From JAYZBC01 sp036339375 (GTDB taxonomy: Bacteria; Pseudomonadota; Alphaproteobacteria; MPNO01; UBA2964), in assembly GCA_036339375.1 (NCBI GenBank), contig JAYZBC010000082.1, positions 1 through 64,000 of the forward strand: a stretch of DNA of 64,000 bases, in the 5' to 3' direction. The notes under the pieces were generated by a model. That model saw nothing but the letters and a program-made list of their open reading frames with translations. It was not told where the DNA came from and made no database searches. Positions 43,761 through 53,742 of this stretch are shown here, piece by piece. Within the stretch, counting starts at the first letter, position 1; the number at the start of each line of letters is the position of its first letter. The position numbers and the translations under genes were made by a program.

Positions 43761-45221
43761 ATGTCTGATAGCAACCTTTCCCCAGAAAAATCTTATGTTT
43801 TTGATTTTATTGAGCGGAATAAAGAAGAGGTCAAAACAATTAGTGATTCAGTTTTCTATTTCGGTGAACTTGGAATGCAGGAAGTTGAAAGTGCTAAACT
43901 GCTCAGTGACACTCTCGAAGAGGCAGGGTTCGCTGTAGAACGAGGAATTTCCGGATTTCCAACAGGATTTTGTGCGACCTATGGTTCTGGGGAACCGGTA
44001 ATCGCACTTCATACGGAATATGACGCTAATCCAAATAATAGTCAGGTTTCTGGATCTACTGAACAAAAAAATATTACCACCTATGGTCCGGGCCATTGTG
44101 AAGGGCATAACTGCAACGCCGCTGTTATGGTGTCCGGAGCAATAGCAGCCAAAAATGCTATGGAGAAGTTCGGCCTCAAGGGCACACTGAAGGTATTTGG
44201 TGCCCCCGGTGAAGAACAGCTTATCAGCCGGCCATATTATGTTCGTGATGGTTGGTTTGATGATGTTGATGTAGCAATCCATGATCATATAGGCGGTGAC
44301 ATGTCTACAGTCTACGGTCTAACACATTCTGCTGCTGTATCAGCGTATTTTCACTTTAAGGGGGAAACCGCCCACGCTTCTACGGCTCCCTGGCGTGCCC
44401 GCGATGCACTTGATGGTGTGGTGTTAATGGATATGGGAATGGCCCAATTTCGGGAACACATGGAACCAACAATGCGTGCTCATCGTGTCATTAAAGATGG
44501 GGGAGACCAACCTAACACTATACCCGCCAAAGCAACAGTTTGGTGGACATTTAGAGCACCGACGGCTGAAGGCGCACGCGTTGTATTTGAACAAGGGAAA
44601 AAAATTGCTCAAGGTGCAGCGACGATGACTAACACTGAAGTAGAAATAGAGGTGATGAGTGCGGTTTGGCCCGTTCGAACCAACCAAGGATTGGCTGAAG
44701 TAATCCAGGAAAACTTATTGCTTGTTGGTGTGCCCGAATGGTCTGATGAAGAACAAAAATTTGCCAAGGACCTACAAAAAGCTGCTCAAGTAAAGATCGA
44801 GGGCCTTAAAAATGAAATAAAACCGCTGTTGGGTCCAACAGAACAAAGAGCGCCATCCAACGATTGTGGGGACGTGTCATGGAAAGTGCCTATGGGGAGA
44901 GTGGGTTTTGCTTCCAACGTTCCTAATGTACCTTTTCACCATTGGGCGGGTGGGGCTGCACTTGCTACCACGATTGCGCATAAGGGTTCTGTGGCAGGGG
45001 CAAAAACATTGGCCGGTTCCGTCTTAGATTTATTCTCCAATCCTTCGTTAATTCATCGCGCTAAGGAAACATTTTCAAAAGAAATTGGCGACATTGTATA
45101 CGAGCCACTCATTCCCGGTGAACAGAAACCCCCGGTTGATTTAAATCGTCAAATGATGGAGCAATTTCGACCCGCAATGCGAGAACATTACGTCAAGGAA
45201 AAACCAAAATTTGTAGAGTAA
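43761..45221 (+). CDS. M20 family amidohydrolase (AbgB-like)
   Basis: A 486-residue M20D-type peptidase. Metal-binding residues are in 'ALHTEYDANP', 'GPGHCEGHNCNAAV' and 'GAPGEEQL', and the dimerisation domain follows at about 190-320 ('HFKGETAHASTAPW'). It resembles the large subunit of aminobenzoyl-glutamate hydrolase, which acts on amidated amino acids. AAAAGGAGAG precedes the ATG by 6 nt. It is convergent with the ThDP enzyme, with 8 bp between stops. Confidence 0.88.
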   Translation: MSDSNLSPEKSYVFDFIERNKEEVKTISDSVFYFGELGMQEVESAKLLSDTLEEAGFAVERGISGFPTGFCATYGSGEPVIALHTEYDANPNNSQVSGSTEQKNITTYGPGHCEGHNCNAAVMVSGAIAAKNAMEKFGLKGTLKVFGAPGEEQLISRPYYVRDGWFDDVDVAIHDHIGGDMSTVYGLTHSAAVSAYFHFKGETAHASTAPWRARDALDGVVLMDMGMAQFREHMEPTMRAHRVIKDGGDQPNTIPAKATVWWTFRAPTAEGARVVFEQGKKIAQGAATMTNTEVEIEVMSAVWPVRTNQGLAEVIQENLLLVGVPEWSDEEQKFAKDLQKAAQVKIEGLKNEIKPLLGPTEQRAPSNDCGDVSWKVPMGRVGFASNVPNVPFHHWAGGAALATTIAHKGSVAGAKTLAGSVLDLFSNPSLIHRAKETFSKEIGDIVYEPLIPGEQKPPVDLNRQMMEQFRPAMREHYVKEKPKFVE

Positions 45222-45229
45222 GAGAAAAA

Positions 45230-46855
45230 CTAATCTCGAACTTTAGGTAGGTGCATTAAATGCCAAGGGCTCGGTAATTCCCCGACAGGTATCTCAATAA
45301 CAGTTGGTAATTTTTGTCCGAGACTTTTCTTCAGTGCATCTCGTAGGTCCTCTGGAGTTTCAGCGCGGATCCCCTGCGCGCCAAAAGCTTCTGCGTATTT
45401 CACAAAATCAGGGTTTTGTAAATCTGTTCCAATCACCCTCCCGCCGTATTTATGTACCTGGCTTCTCTTTACGTTTCCATACGCACCGTCATTAAAAACT
45501 AATGTAACTGTGCCGATCTGTTGTTGGACTGCGGTTGCAAGTTCATTTGACGCAAACATAAAACCGCCGTCGCCTGTGAGTGAGACAACTTCTTTGTCTG
45601 GATTGGCAACTTTAACACCAAGTGCGGTGGGAAATCCGTAGCCGAGCGTACCTTGATATCCGGGCGACACATAGGTCCGTGGGTAATAAAAGGGCATAGC
45701 GATACGGGCCATGTACGCCATTTGGGTAGATTCACCCACAACAAAACCATCCTTCGGTAACTCTTTCCGCAATACATTAATAAAATTCCATTGCGGAGAA
45801 AGCTTTTCGAACTCTACCTGTAATTCAGCTTTGATCAATTCAAGTTCTTCCTTCCGCGAGGTTCGTTTTTGGTTATGTTTTTCCAAGGCGTTGGCAAGTG
45901 CCGCGAGGCCAATTTTTGCGTCCGCCGGAATGCCCACCATTGGACTTTGGTTGCGCCCTATTTCTGTAGAGTCAATATCCATGCGAATGAGTTTCATCCC
46001 TTTATTGACACCCCACCCGAAATATTGTTCAAACATTCTTGTACCAACGGCAAGGACAACGTCCGCTTTGGCATAGAGCCGATGGCCTACACTTTCGGGT
46101 ATGCCCAAATAATGATTGCTTGGTACTGCACCTTTACCATTCCGCGACATGCTAACTGGTGCTTGCAAAATTTCAGCAACAGCAAGGAGCTCTTCTTCTG
46201 CCCCGAAAACGCCGCGGCCGGAAAGAATTAACGGGTTTTTCGCCAAACCCAACATTTTTGCAGCGTTTTCTATCAGGATAGGGTCGGGTTTAAGTCCCTC
46301 TGGTTTCGGCATTGCTTCGAGAAGTGTAACCTCGGCTTCTAATTCCAAAGTATCTGGTGCGGCTTCAATACCAACTGGGCGAATTCGCCCGGATTGTAAC
46401 TGTTGAAGGGCTGTTTCTATAATTCCCGGTGCTTCGGTTGGATGGTTAATTCGGTCGGACCATTTGGTAAGCCTGGAGAGCACTCCTAGTTGATCGTTGA
46501 TTTCGTGGTGGGATCCTAAATTCCGGTTAATTCGATTGGACGGGACTTGACCTGAAATACATAAAACAGGCGAATTACACGCATAAGCGGTTGATAAGGC
46601 GGATGAAGAGTTGAGGAAGCCTGGTCCGGGGACAACTGCATAAGTGCCAACTTTACCTGACGATGCGGCATATCCGAATGCCATATAACCACTCCCCTGT
46701 TCGTGCCTGTTATGAATAAATCGAATCGCATTTTTTTCATCGTATAAAGCGTTAAAAAAATGATCGAGTTGTACACCCGGAACCCCAAAGATTGTGCTTA
46801 CTCCGTATTTTCTGAGTGATTTAATTATAGCTGCGCCACCTGTCATCCGAGCCAT
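45230..46855 (-). CDS. Thiamine diphosphate-dependent enzyme, acetolactate synthase-like
   Basis: A 541-residue three-domain ThDP enzyme. The N-terminal Glu that activates the cofactor is in 'HNRHEQGSGYMAFGYA'; the central domain includes 'NPLILSGRGVFGAEEEL'; the C-terminal ThDP/Mg motif is 'VSLTGDGGFMFASNELATA' and 'NDGAYGNVKRS'. Family members include acetolactate synthase, benzoylformate decarboxylase, oxalyl-CoA decarboxylase and sulfoacetaldehyde acetyltransferase. The lack of an ilvN gene speaks against a valine role. AAGGAGAG precedes the ATG. It is downstream of the CoA ligase gene. Confidence 0.88.
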   Translation of the reverse strand: MARMTGGAAIIKSLRKYGVSTIFGVPGVQLDHFFNALYDEKNAIRFIHNRHEQGSGYMAFGYAASSGKVGTYAVVPGPGFLNSSSALSTAYACNSPVLCISGQVPSNRINRNLGSHHEINDQLGVLSRLTKWSDRINHPTEAPGIIETALQQLQSGRIRPVGIEAAPDTLELEAEVTLLEAMPKPEGLKPDPILIENAAKMLGLAKNPLILSGRGVFGAEEELLAVAEILQAPVSMSRNGKGAVPSNHYLGIPESVGHRLYAKADVVLAVGTRMFEQYFGWGVNKGMKLIRMDIDSTEIGRNQSPMVGIPADAKIGLAALANALEKHNQKRTSRKEELELIKAELQVEFEKLSPQWNFINVLRKELPKDGFVVGESTQMAYMARIAMPFYYPRTYVSPGYQGTLGYGFPTALGVKVANPDKEVVSLTGDGGFMFASNELATAVQQQIGTVTLVFNDGAYGNVKRSQVHKYGGRVIGTDLQNPDFVKYAEAFGAQGIRAETPEDLRDALKKSLGQKLPTVIEIPVGELPSPWHLMHLPKVRD

Positions 46856-46959
46856 TTAGCTCTCCTTGAGTCAAATGTTTATTTTTCGCTTAAATTTTTA
46901 ACAGTCTTTATGATCATTTGTAACGGTCAGTCGCAGTTGCGTTAGAGTTTGTCAAATGG

Positions 46960-48498
46960 TCACGGAGTTTTATATTCTTTTAGAAATGTTTCACGAAGTT
47001 TAGGTTTTTGAACCTTCCCAGAAGGTGTTTTGGGTATTGTATCCACTATACGAATAATTTTGGGTCTTTTAAAGCGGGCTAAATGTTCTGTACAATGATT
47101 TAAGATATCCTCGGTATGTGGTGTGCTTCCATCTTTTGCCACTATATAACCGACGAGGGCTTCCCCCCATCGTTTATCGGGGATGCCAAACACCGTGCAA
47201 TCAACGATTGACGGATGCTTTTCGAGGACAATTTCTACCTCTCGGGGATAAATATTGACGCCTCCAGAAACAATCATATCCTTGGAACGTCCTACCAACG
47301 TTATAAAACCCTCTTTATCTTTTGTAGCGAGGTCACCGGTCCAACCCCAACCGTCATTGTTACGAAAATAGGAATTTGTTTCCTTTGGATCGTCGTAATA
47401 ACCCGTCATCAAAAAAGGGCCTCGGACGATGATTTCACCGCTTTCGTCCACCTCGACAGAGTTTCCATTTTTATCGACAATATCTAATTCTACACCAATT
47501 GCATTTCGACCAACCGTATTTGCAAATTTTCGGGGATGACTTGGCCTGTAAAAACAAATTGGCCCTGTTTCTGATTGGCCATAGTGGTTAGTAAATAATG
47601 TGTTTGGCATTTTTTCATTTACGTCTGAAACAAGGCCGGGCGGAGAAGTTGCGCCGCCACAAGCAATGTTGTTTAAAGTCTTCAGAGATTTTGGATCGAA
47701 ATGACTATCGGTGAGTAATTCACGCAATTGAATAGGAACCATGAAAGAGCATGTAATGTCGTGGCCCTCTGTTTGAATGGCGAAGTCGTCCGGATCCCAG
47801 CTATCAAATATGACTGCGGTCGCTCCTACGTACAGGGCAGTAGGAAGCCAAACTAAAGAGCCCATGGCATGGTAAAATGGAGTTATCATTCCAACAATAT
47901 CGGTTTCAGTTACCCCATGTTCTATTGCGGTGGTATATGTGCTAACAAATCGAGCCTGATGACTAACCATGGCACCTTTTGGTAAACCTGTTGTACCTCC
48001 AGTGAAGGTCATGGCAAAAGGAGTGTTTTCAGAAAGACCTAGATCAATGTTTCTATCGGTTTGAGCAGCAATAAAACGGTCAAAGGGAATCCAGCCGTCA
48101 TATCCAGGTTGGCCTATTACAACCACTGTCTTGAGGTTTGGCAAACGGTCAGTGATTGTTGAAATTTTTTCCTGAAAAATTTCCTCCACAACAATGAGTG
48201 TTACTTTTGTTTTATTTAAAATAGTGACCAGTTCGTCAGGCGCGTAAGCAGGCAACAGATTTACCAGTAAACCTCCCGTTTGGGATCCGCCAAAAATTGA
48301 AATGGCGTATTCAGGTGAATTGCGTGACATAATGGCCCAGGTATCACCAATAGAAATGCCATAACTCATTAGCCCGTTTGCAAATCTATTTGCGGATTGA
48401 CCGACCTCGCCATACGTCATCAGCCGCTTGCGATAAATAAAAGCAATTTTGTTTGGGTGTCTGTCCGCACTTAGCCGCAAAATATCGCCAGTGAGCAA
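46960..48498 (-). CDS. AMP-dependent acyl/aryl-CoA synthetase
   Basis: A 512-residue ANL-superfamily ligase. The P-loop is 'MTFTGGTTGLPKGAMVSH', the adenine motif 'NHYGQSETGPICFY', the hinge 'GWGWTGDLATKDKEGF' and the catalytic lysine region 'IPKTPSGKVQKPKLRE'. It activates a carboxylic acid to its CoA thioester. The start is TTG 48498 with AGGAG 8 nt upstream. The ThDP enzyme gene is next (104 bp) on the same strand, and iorAB is divergent. An aromatic substrate for the HcrABC-like enzyme is one possibility. Confidence 0.9.
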   Translation of the reverse strand: MLTGDILRLSADRHPNKIAFIYRKRLMTYGEVGQSANRFANGLMSYGISIGDTWAIMSRNSPEYAISIFGGSQTGGLLVNLLPAYAPDELVTILNKTKVTLIVVEEIFQEKISTITDRLPNLKTVVVIGQPGYDGWIPFDRFIAAQTDRNIDLGLSENTPFAMTFTGGTTGLPKGAMVSHQARFVSTYTTAIEHGVTETDIVGMITPFYHAMGSLVWLPTALYVGATAVIFDSWDPDDFAIQTEGHDITCSFMVPIQLRELLTDSHFDPKSLKTLNNIACGGATSPPGLVSDVNEKMPNTLFTNHYGQSETGPICFYRPSHPRKFANTVGRNAIGVELDIVDKNGNSVEVDESGEIIVRGPFLMTGYYDDPKETNSYFRNNDGWGWTGDLATKDKEGFITLVGRSKDMIVSGGVNIYPREVEIVLEKHPSIVDCTVFGIPDKRWGEALVGYIVAKDGSTPHTEDILNHCTEHLARFKRPKIIRIVDTIPKTPSGKVQKPKLRETFLKEYKTP

Positions 48499-48635
48499 AG
48501 CTAAACTCCTAATTGAATTTGTGTCAGCAAACTATCCTAAACCCCAAACTTTCGCACCTACTAATCCAAATTGTGCATTTCCACGCTAAAATTGATTGAG
48601 CGAGTTCCATTGACCGCGTGAATGGCGCTGTTAAA

Positions 48636-48654
48636 GTCTTGCATGTAGCAAGAC
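48636..48654. repeat. Perfect hairpin just upstream of iorA
   Basis: GTCTTGC (48636-48642) and GCAAGAC (48648-48654) form a perfect 7-bp stem with a 5-nt loop, 15 nt before the iorA start and immediately upstream of its ribosome binding site (AAGGGAAAA). It could be an operator or a leader element modulating translation. Confidence 0.55.
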
Positions 48655-48669
48655 GCAAAAGGGAAAACG

Positions 48670-50814
48670 ATGGAACGGTCCTTTAAAAAAGAAGTGGAGA
48701 AATTACGTCTGGGCGAAGGTGACACCTTTCATGGGGAAGGGATACTCGCGGTAACCAAAGCTTTACTGCAGTCGGGTGTTTCCTACGTTGGTGGATATCA
48801 AGGGGCTCCCATATCCCATTTAATGGATGTTCTTTCTGATGCTGAGCCTGTTCTGGATGAACTTGGCGTTCATTTTGAGGTTTGTGCCAACGAGGCGTCT
48901 GCGGCCGCGATGCTTGCAGCTTCGATAAATTATCCAGTACGGGGGGCCGTGACTTGGAAATCTGTCGTTGGCACCAATGTTGCTGCAGATGGTTTGTCAA
49001 ACCTAGCTTCTGCAGGTGTGAAAGGCGGTGCCTTGATCGTTATTGGGGAAGACTATGGGGAAGGTTCAAGTATTATTCAGGAACGTACACATGCTTTTGC
49101 AATGAAGTCCTCAATGTGTTTGCTAGACCCAAGACCAGAATTGCCCACAATTGTACGAATGGTTGAAGAGGCCTTCCGCTTGTCAGAAGCGTCTAACATG
49201 CCTGCAATGTTGGAGCTCCGTATTAGGGCATGCCACGTTTTTGGGCATTTTGATGCTTCCAATAATACACACCCAATCTTTTCACGAAACAAGCCAATTG
49301 AGGAAGCAGAGTTTGAATTTTCCCGGGTTTGCTTACCGCCAGCGACTTATTCTCAGGAAAAACAAAAAATTAACCAACGCCTGCCGGCCGCCATCCGCTA
49401 TATTGCCGACAACCAACTCAATGAGCATTTTATAGGAGACATTCCCGAGATTGGGGTTATTGTTCAAGGTGGAATTTACAACACATTAATGCGCGCATTT
49501 AGACAGTTTGGTATAGCAGATACGTATGGAAAATCCCGTATTTCAACATTTGTTCTCAATGTTACCTATCCTCTCGTGCCGGAGGAAATTGCGGAATTTT
49601 GTGTTGGAAAGACAGCTGTTTTAATCGTCGAAGAAGGGCAACCAGATTTTATCGAACAAGCTATAAACGCAATTTTGCGCAAGAAAGATTTAAATACTCA
49701 AATTTGTGGGAAAGATGTTTTTCCGTTGGCTGGTGAATACACCTCCGAAGTGATGCTACGTGGTATCCATGGTTTTATTTCTCAACATGCTCCCCCACAA
49801 TTAGAAATATCAGACAAATTGGCCTTTATTGGCACTCTTTTTTCAGATCGGGATGAGACAAAAGAAACTCTTGGTGCAGACTTTCCCGTCCGGACTCCAA
49901 GCTTTTGTACAGGTTGTCCGGAAAGGCCAGTTTTTAGTGCGATTAAAATACTTGAACGGGAGCTTGGTCCAACCCACGTTAGTGCTGACATTGGTTGCCA
50001 TACATTTGCGGCGCTGCCACCTTTCAATGTAGGCAATACAGTAATGGGGTATGGGCTCGGGTTAGCCAGTTCAGCCGGTTTAGCGCCAAATTTCAATAAA
50101 CGCGTTATCAGTATCATGGGGGATGGTGGTTTTTGGCATAATGGAATGTCAAGCGGCGTTGCGGCTGCTCAAGCCAATGGTAACGATGGCGTTTTACTAG
50201 TAATTAAAAATGGATACACATCAGCTACCGGCTGGCAATTGCTACCTTCTAGCAGTCGGGACCGCCATGGCCGCCCTCGAGACATGTCAATTGAGCGTGT
50301 CTTGAAAGGGCTCGGGATAAAATGGCTTCGAGAAATTCGCACTTATTCTATTGCTAAAATGATAAAAACTCTTCGGAAGGCAATGAAAACCCAGGTTCAA
50401 GGCTTAAAAGTAATAATTGCTGATGGAGAATGCCAGCTTGCCCGACAACGGAGAATAAGGCCTGAAATTTCTAAGAAACTATCCCTTGGCAAGCGAGTGG
50501 TGAGAGAACGCTTTGGAGTTGATGAAGATGTATGTACCGGTGATCATTCTTGTATTCGTCTTTCCGGATGTCCTTCGTTAACGATTAAGCCATCAACCGA
50601 TCCATTGAAGAAAGATCCAGTAGCTCACGTAAATAACGACTGTGTGGGATGTGGGGTTTGTGGAGAAATTGCGCATGCGGCTGTGTTGTGTCCCTCTTTT
50701 TTTAAAGCAAGAATTATTAGGAATGCAAATTGGTTTGATCGTTTCCTCTGGATGGTTCGAACCACAGTCATCAGTTTTTTAGCGCCACCAGAGAGTGTGA
50801 AAAGAGCCTCGTAA
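48670..50814 (+). CDS. iorA: Indolepyruvate ferredoxin oxidoreductase, alpha (ThDP/ferredoxin) subunit
   Basis: A 714-residue subunit. An N-terminal pyrimidine-binding domain ('GYQGAPISHLMDVL', 'NEASAAAMLAASINYP') is followed by a ThDP-binding domain with 'FCTGCPERPVF', 'DIGCHTFAALPP' and 'SIMGDGGFWHNGMSSG', and a C-terminal pair of 4Fe-4S motifs ('CTGDHSCIRLSGCPSL', 'CVGCGVCGEIAHAAVLCP'). It oxidatively decarboxylates aryl pyruvates to aryl-acetyl-CoA, reducing ferredoxin. iorB begins 2 bp after its stop. ATG is preceded by AAGGGAAAA. Confidence 0.93.
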   Translation: MERSFKKEVEKLRLGEGDTFHGEGILAVTKALLQSGVSYVGGYQGAPISHLMDVLSDAEPVLDELGVHFEVCANEASAAAMLAASINYPVRGAVTWKSVVGTNVAADGLSNLASAGVKGGALIVIGEDYGEGSSIIQERTHAFAMKSSMCLLDPRPELPTIVRMVEEAFRLSEASNMPAMLELRIRACHVFGHFDASNNTHPIFSRNKPIEEAEFEFSRVCLPPATYSQEKQKINQRLPAAIRYIADNQLNEHFIGDIPEIGVIVQGGIYNTLMRAFRQFGIADTYGKSRISTFVLNVTYPLVPEEIAEFCVGKTAVLIVEEGQPDFIEQAINAILRKKDLNTQICGKDVFPLAGEYTSEVMLRGIHGFISQHAPPQLEISDKLAFIGTLFSDRDETKETLGADFPVRTPSFCTGCPERPVFSAIKILERELGPTHVSADIGCHTFAALPPFNVGNTVMGYGLGLASSAGLAPNFNKRVISIMGDGGFWHNGMSSGVAAAQANGNDGVLLVIKNGYTSATGWQLLPSSSRDRHGRPRDMSIERVLKGLGIKWLREIRTYSIAKMIKTLRKAMKTQVQGLKVIIADGECQLARQRRIRPEISKKLSLGKRVVRERFGVDEDVCTGDHSCIRLSGCPSLTIKPSTDPLKKDPVAHVNNDCVGCGVCGEIAHAAVLCPSFFKARIIRNANWFDRFLWMVRTTVISFLAPPESVKRAS

Positions 50815-50816
50815 TA

Positions 50817-52337
50817 ATGTCTGACGATTTGCGTCCCATTACGCTTCAAGTATCTGCTATTGGTGGTGAAGGGGGAGGTGTCCTTTCAGGATGGATTGTG
50901 GCGGCTGCCCAAAACGCCGGATTTCCCGTGCAAAGCACATCTATACCCGGAGTTGCTCAGCGTACCGGTGCAACCGTTTATTATTTAGAAGTTTTTCCAA
51001 TTCCGATTACCGACCTTGACGGAAAACGTCCGATAATGGCCCTTTATCCAGGTGTGGGTGACATCGATATTATGCTAGCAAGCGAATTTGCTGAAGCAGG
51101 AAGGGCAATTGCCAATGGTTTTATAACACCGGATCGAACTCATTTGATAGCTTCAACGCATCGCGTTTATTCGATAGGAGAGCGAAGTGACATGGGCGAT
51201 GGTAGATATGAAAATGATAAACTTTTTGATGTTATACGAAAGCGATCCAAACAAGCTTTTTTAGGAGACTTCCGTGAAGTCGCACAAACAGCCGGCGTCA
51301 GTTTGAATGCCGTTTTACTTGGAATTCTGGCATCGATTGAACGTTTACCTATGTCTAAAGCGGATTACGAAATTGCAATTAAAGAAACCGGTATTGCCGT
51401 AGAACCAAATTTGCGTGGTTTTGAAGTTGGTTTGGCTTATAAATTTTCAGATGAACCGCAAAAGAATGACCCAACTTCCCACAAAAAAAAGGATATTGTT
51501 AAGGAATTGGAAAGCCGGATTTACGCAGAGTTTCAAAATTCTGCCCACCAAACTTTGATTGAGGCAGTATATCGATTGACTGATTATCAGGATGAAGAAT
51601 ACGCATCTTTATATCTTAACAGGATGGCTAAAATTTCGGAGTTTGAAAAAAATGCTCTTGGAAAAGGGACACTTACTATAGAGGCAGGACGCCATTTAGC
51701 TCTTTGGATGACCTACGAAGACGTTATCCGAGTTGCACAGTTAAAATCTGACCCAAAAAGATTTGAAAAAATTCGTAGTGAAGTTGGGGCAAAACCGGAG
51801 GAACCTATACAGGTCATTGATTTTTTTAAACCAGGTATTGAAGAAATTTGTTCAATTTTGCCGAACCGGTTGGGCAGAGCATTTCTAAACTTTGCAAAAC
51901 GTCGAGATTGGAATTCCCGCGCGTATTTGGGGTTGCACTTAAAAAGCACCAGTATTTTTGGTTACCTGCGTCTTAGATTGCTTGCGGGTCTCCGCCGCTG
52001 GAGACGCGGGACTTACAAATTTATTGAAGAGCAAGCAAACATTGAAACGTGGCTAAAGGATATTCAACAAGCTATAAATATCGATGTTGCTTTAGCTCAG
52101 GCAATCGTCGAATGCGCTCGACTGGTTAAGGGTTACGGGGACACACATCAACGGGGTTTTCAAAATTTCACGCGGATTCGAGAAAAAATAATTTTGCCAG
52201 CCTTGTCGGGGGCGATTTCCGCAAACAAAGCGGTTGATGCACTTTCTAATGCAAGTGTCGCAGCATTGGGGGATCCGGAGAATGATCTTCTTGATTCCGT
52301 TTTTGAAAGTATAGAAAAACAGTTGTCGGGGACATAA
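50817..52337 (+). CDS. iorB: Indolepyruvate ferredoxin oxidoreductase, beta subunit with C-terminal extension
   Basis: A 506-residue protein. The N-terminal gamma-type domain (about 1-200) carries 'LQVSAIGGEGGGVLSGWIVAAAQNAGF' and 'STSIPGVAQRTGATVYYLE'. A roughly 280-residue C-terminal extension of mostly charged helices is seen in proteobacterial IorB (DUF6537-like). It pairs with IorA (TAATAATG junction) and would supply low-potential electrons via ferredoxin, useful for an HcrABC-type reductase. It precedes the LLM gene by 226 bp. Confidence 0.9.
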   Translation: MSDDLRPITLQVSAIGGEGGGVLSGWIVAAAQNAGFPVQSTSIPGVAQRTGATVYYLEVFPIPITDLDGKRPIMALYPGVGDIDIMLASEFAEAGRAIANGFITPDRTHLIASTHRVYSIGERSDMGDGRYENDKLFDVIRKRSKQAFLGDFREVAQTAGVSLNAVLLGILASIERLPMSKADYEIAIKETGIAVEPNLRGFEVGLAYKFSDEPQKNDPTSHKKKDIVKELESRIYAEFQNSAHQTLIEAVYRLTDYQDEEYASLYLNRMAKISEFEKNALGKGTLTIEAGRHLALWMTYEDVIRVAQLKSDPKRFEKIRSEVGAKPEEPIQVIDFFKPGIEEICSILPNRLGRAFLNFAKRRDWNSRAYLGLHLKSTSIFGYLRLRLLAGLRRWRRGTYKFIEEQANIETWLKDIQQAINIDVALAQAIVECARLVKGYGDTHQRGFQNFTRIREKIILPALSGAISANKAVDALSNASVAALGDPENDLLDSVFESIEKQLSGT

Positions 52338-52563
52338 TTTACGGTTCAATTCGAAACAATTACATAGGATAAATTTGCTTTGAGATTTTGAGCCTTTTAT
52401 CGTGCCAAAGAAATATTTGTTGATTAAATAAACTCCGTTTAAAATCCTATTTTTTGGTATTTGTTGAACAGCGCTTGAATCTTTTAATTAAAAAATGTTT
52501 TAAAGACGGCAAATAGCAGCCAAAATAAAAGGGCATTATGAAAGTTGGAACGGTGTAAGGTCT

Positions 52564-53616
52564 ATGGAATTTGGGGTCCAGTTTTTTCCTAATATTAAAC
52601 CCGAGGAGAAATCCTCTGCACAATATTTTGATGAATGTCTGAAATTATGTGAGTTGTTGGATGTTTACGGTTATACCCATGTACGTACTGTGGAACATTA
52701 TTTCCATGTATATGGTGGTTATAGTCCCAATCCAATTGTTTTTCTTACCGCCGCATCGCAAAGAACAAATAAAGCCAGGTTGGTGACCGGGGCCGTTTTA
52801 CCTGTTTTTAATAATCCCCTTAAAATTGCGGGAGAAATTGGAATGCTTGATGGCATCTCCAATGGTAGATTGGAAGTTGGTTTGGCGCGTGCTTTTATAC
52901 CCCGAGAATTTGAGGCTTTTAAAATTGATTTGGGAGAAAGTGTAGCGCGATTTGATGAAGGCGTCGAACAAATTGCCAAGCTTTTGGAAAAGGAAAATGT
53001 GACGTGTAAGGGAAGGTTTCACAGCTTTGAAAATATTACTTCTTTTCCCCGCCCATTACAAAAACCAAGACCACAATTCTGGACTGCAGCCCTAAGCACT
53101 GAGGAGTCGTTTGAAAAAGCAGGAAGAGCCGGAAATTGGCTTATGGGGATACCCATTGCGGGTGGAAAAATGAAAGAGCTTTTAGACATTTATCGTGACG
53201 CATGGAAAACAGCAGGCCATCCTGGAAACGGTAGAATTATGTTAGCATTTTTTATGTTTTGTCACGAAGATCATGATGAAGCTATTCGGATTGCCCGGAC
53301 GCAAGTCGATAATTATTTCATATCTCTTGTCGATTCGGCTAGTGGTTGGACGACAGGTTCAGCATCAAATGATTATCGGAATTATGACAAAATTTTAGCT
53401 TCTTTGAAGCAAGAAAATTTAGATACGCAAATAGAAAAATGTTCAGCATGGGTTGGAACTCCCGATGAGTTAGTTGAAATGATCAAAGATTATGATAACC
53501 AAGTTGGTGGTTTTGATGATGGGTCTCTCCAAGTGAATTTTACAAATATGACCTATGACCACGCTGAAAAATCGATGGAATTGTTTGGGGAAAAAGTAAT
53601 TCCTCGCTTTGAGTAA
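52564..53616 (+). CDS. LLM class flavin-dependent oxidoreductase (luciferase-like)
   Basis: A 350-residue luciferase-like barrel. The start 'EFGVQFFPNIKPEEKSSAQYFDECL', 'YTHVRTVEHYFHVYGGYSPNP' (active-site Glu/His/Phe) and 'RLEVGLARAFIPREFEAF' resemble FMN-dependent members more than the F420-type proteins elsewhere in the window. A Ser/Thr-rich loop at about 260-270 is unusual. Ligand and substrate unknown. It stands alone, with an A/G-rich stretch (AAGGTCT) before the ATG. Confidence 0.86.
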   Translation: MEFGVQFFPNIKPEEKSSAQYFDECLKLCELLDVYGYTHVRTVEHYFHVYGGYSPNPIVFLTAASQRTNKARLVTGAVLPVFNNPLKIAGEIGMLDGISNGRLEVGLARAFIPREFEAFKIDLGESVARFDEGVEQIAKLLEKENVTCKGRFHSFENITSFPRPLQKPRPQFWTAALSTEESFEKAGRAGNWLMGIPIAGGKMKELLDIYRDAWKTAGHPGNGRIMLAFFMFCHEDHDEAIRIARTQVDNYFISLVDSASGWTTGSASNDYRNYDKILASLKQENLDTQIEKCSAWVGTPDELVEMIKDYDNQVGGFDDGSLQVNFTNMTYDHAEKSMELFGEKVIPRFE

Positions 53617-53742
53617 TATATATTTGGAACAAAGCTTCAAAGTTTTTTTTTAAGTTCCAATTCATCTGGATGAATTTGGTCAATAAATGCGCGGTAAAAT
53701 CCAAAATAGGCGATGCAATATAACAATATGTGGGTCTAAAGG

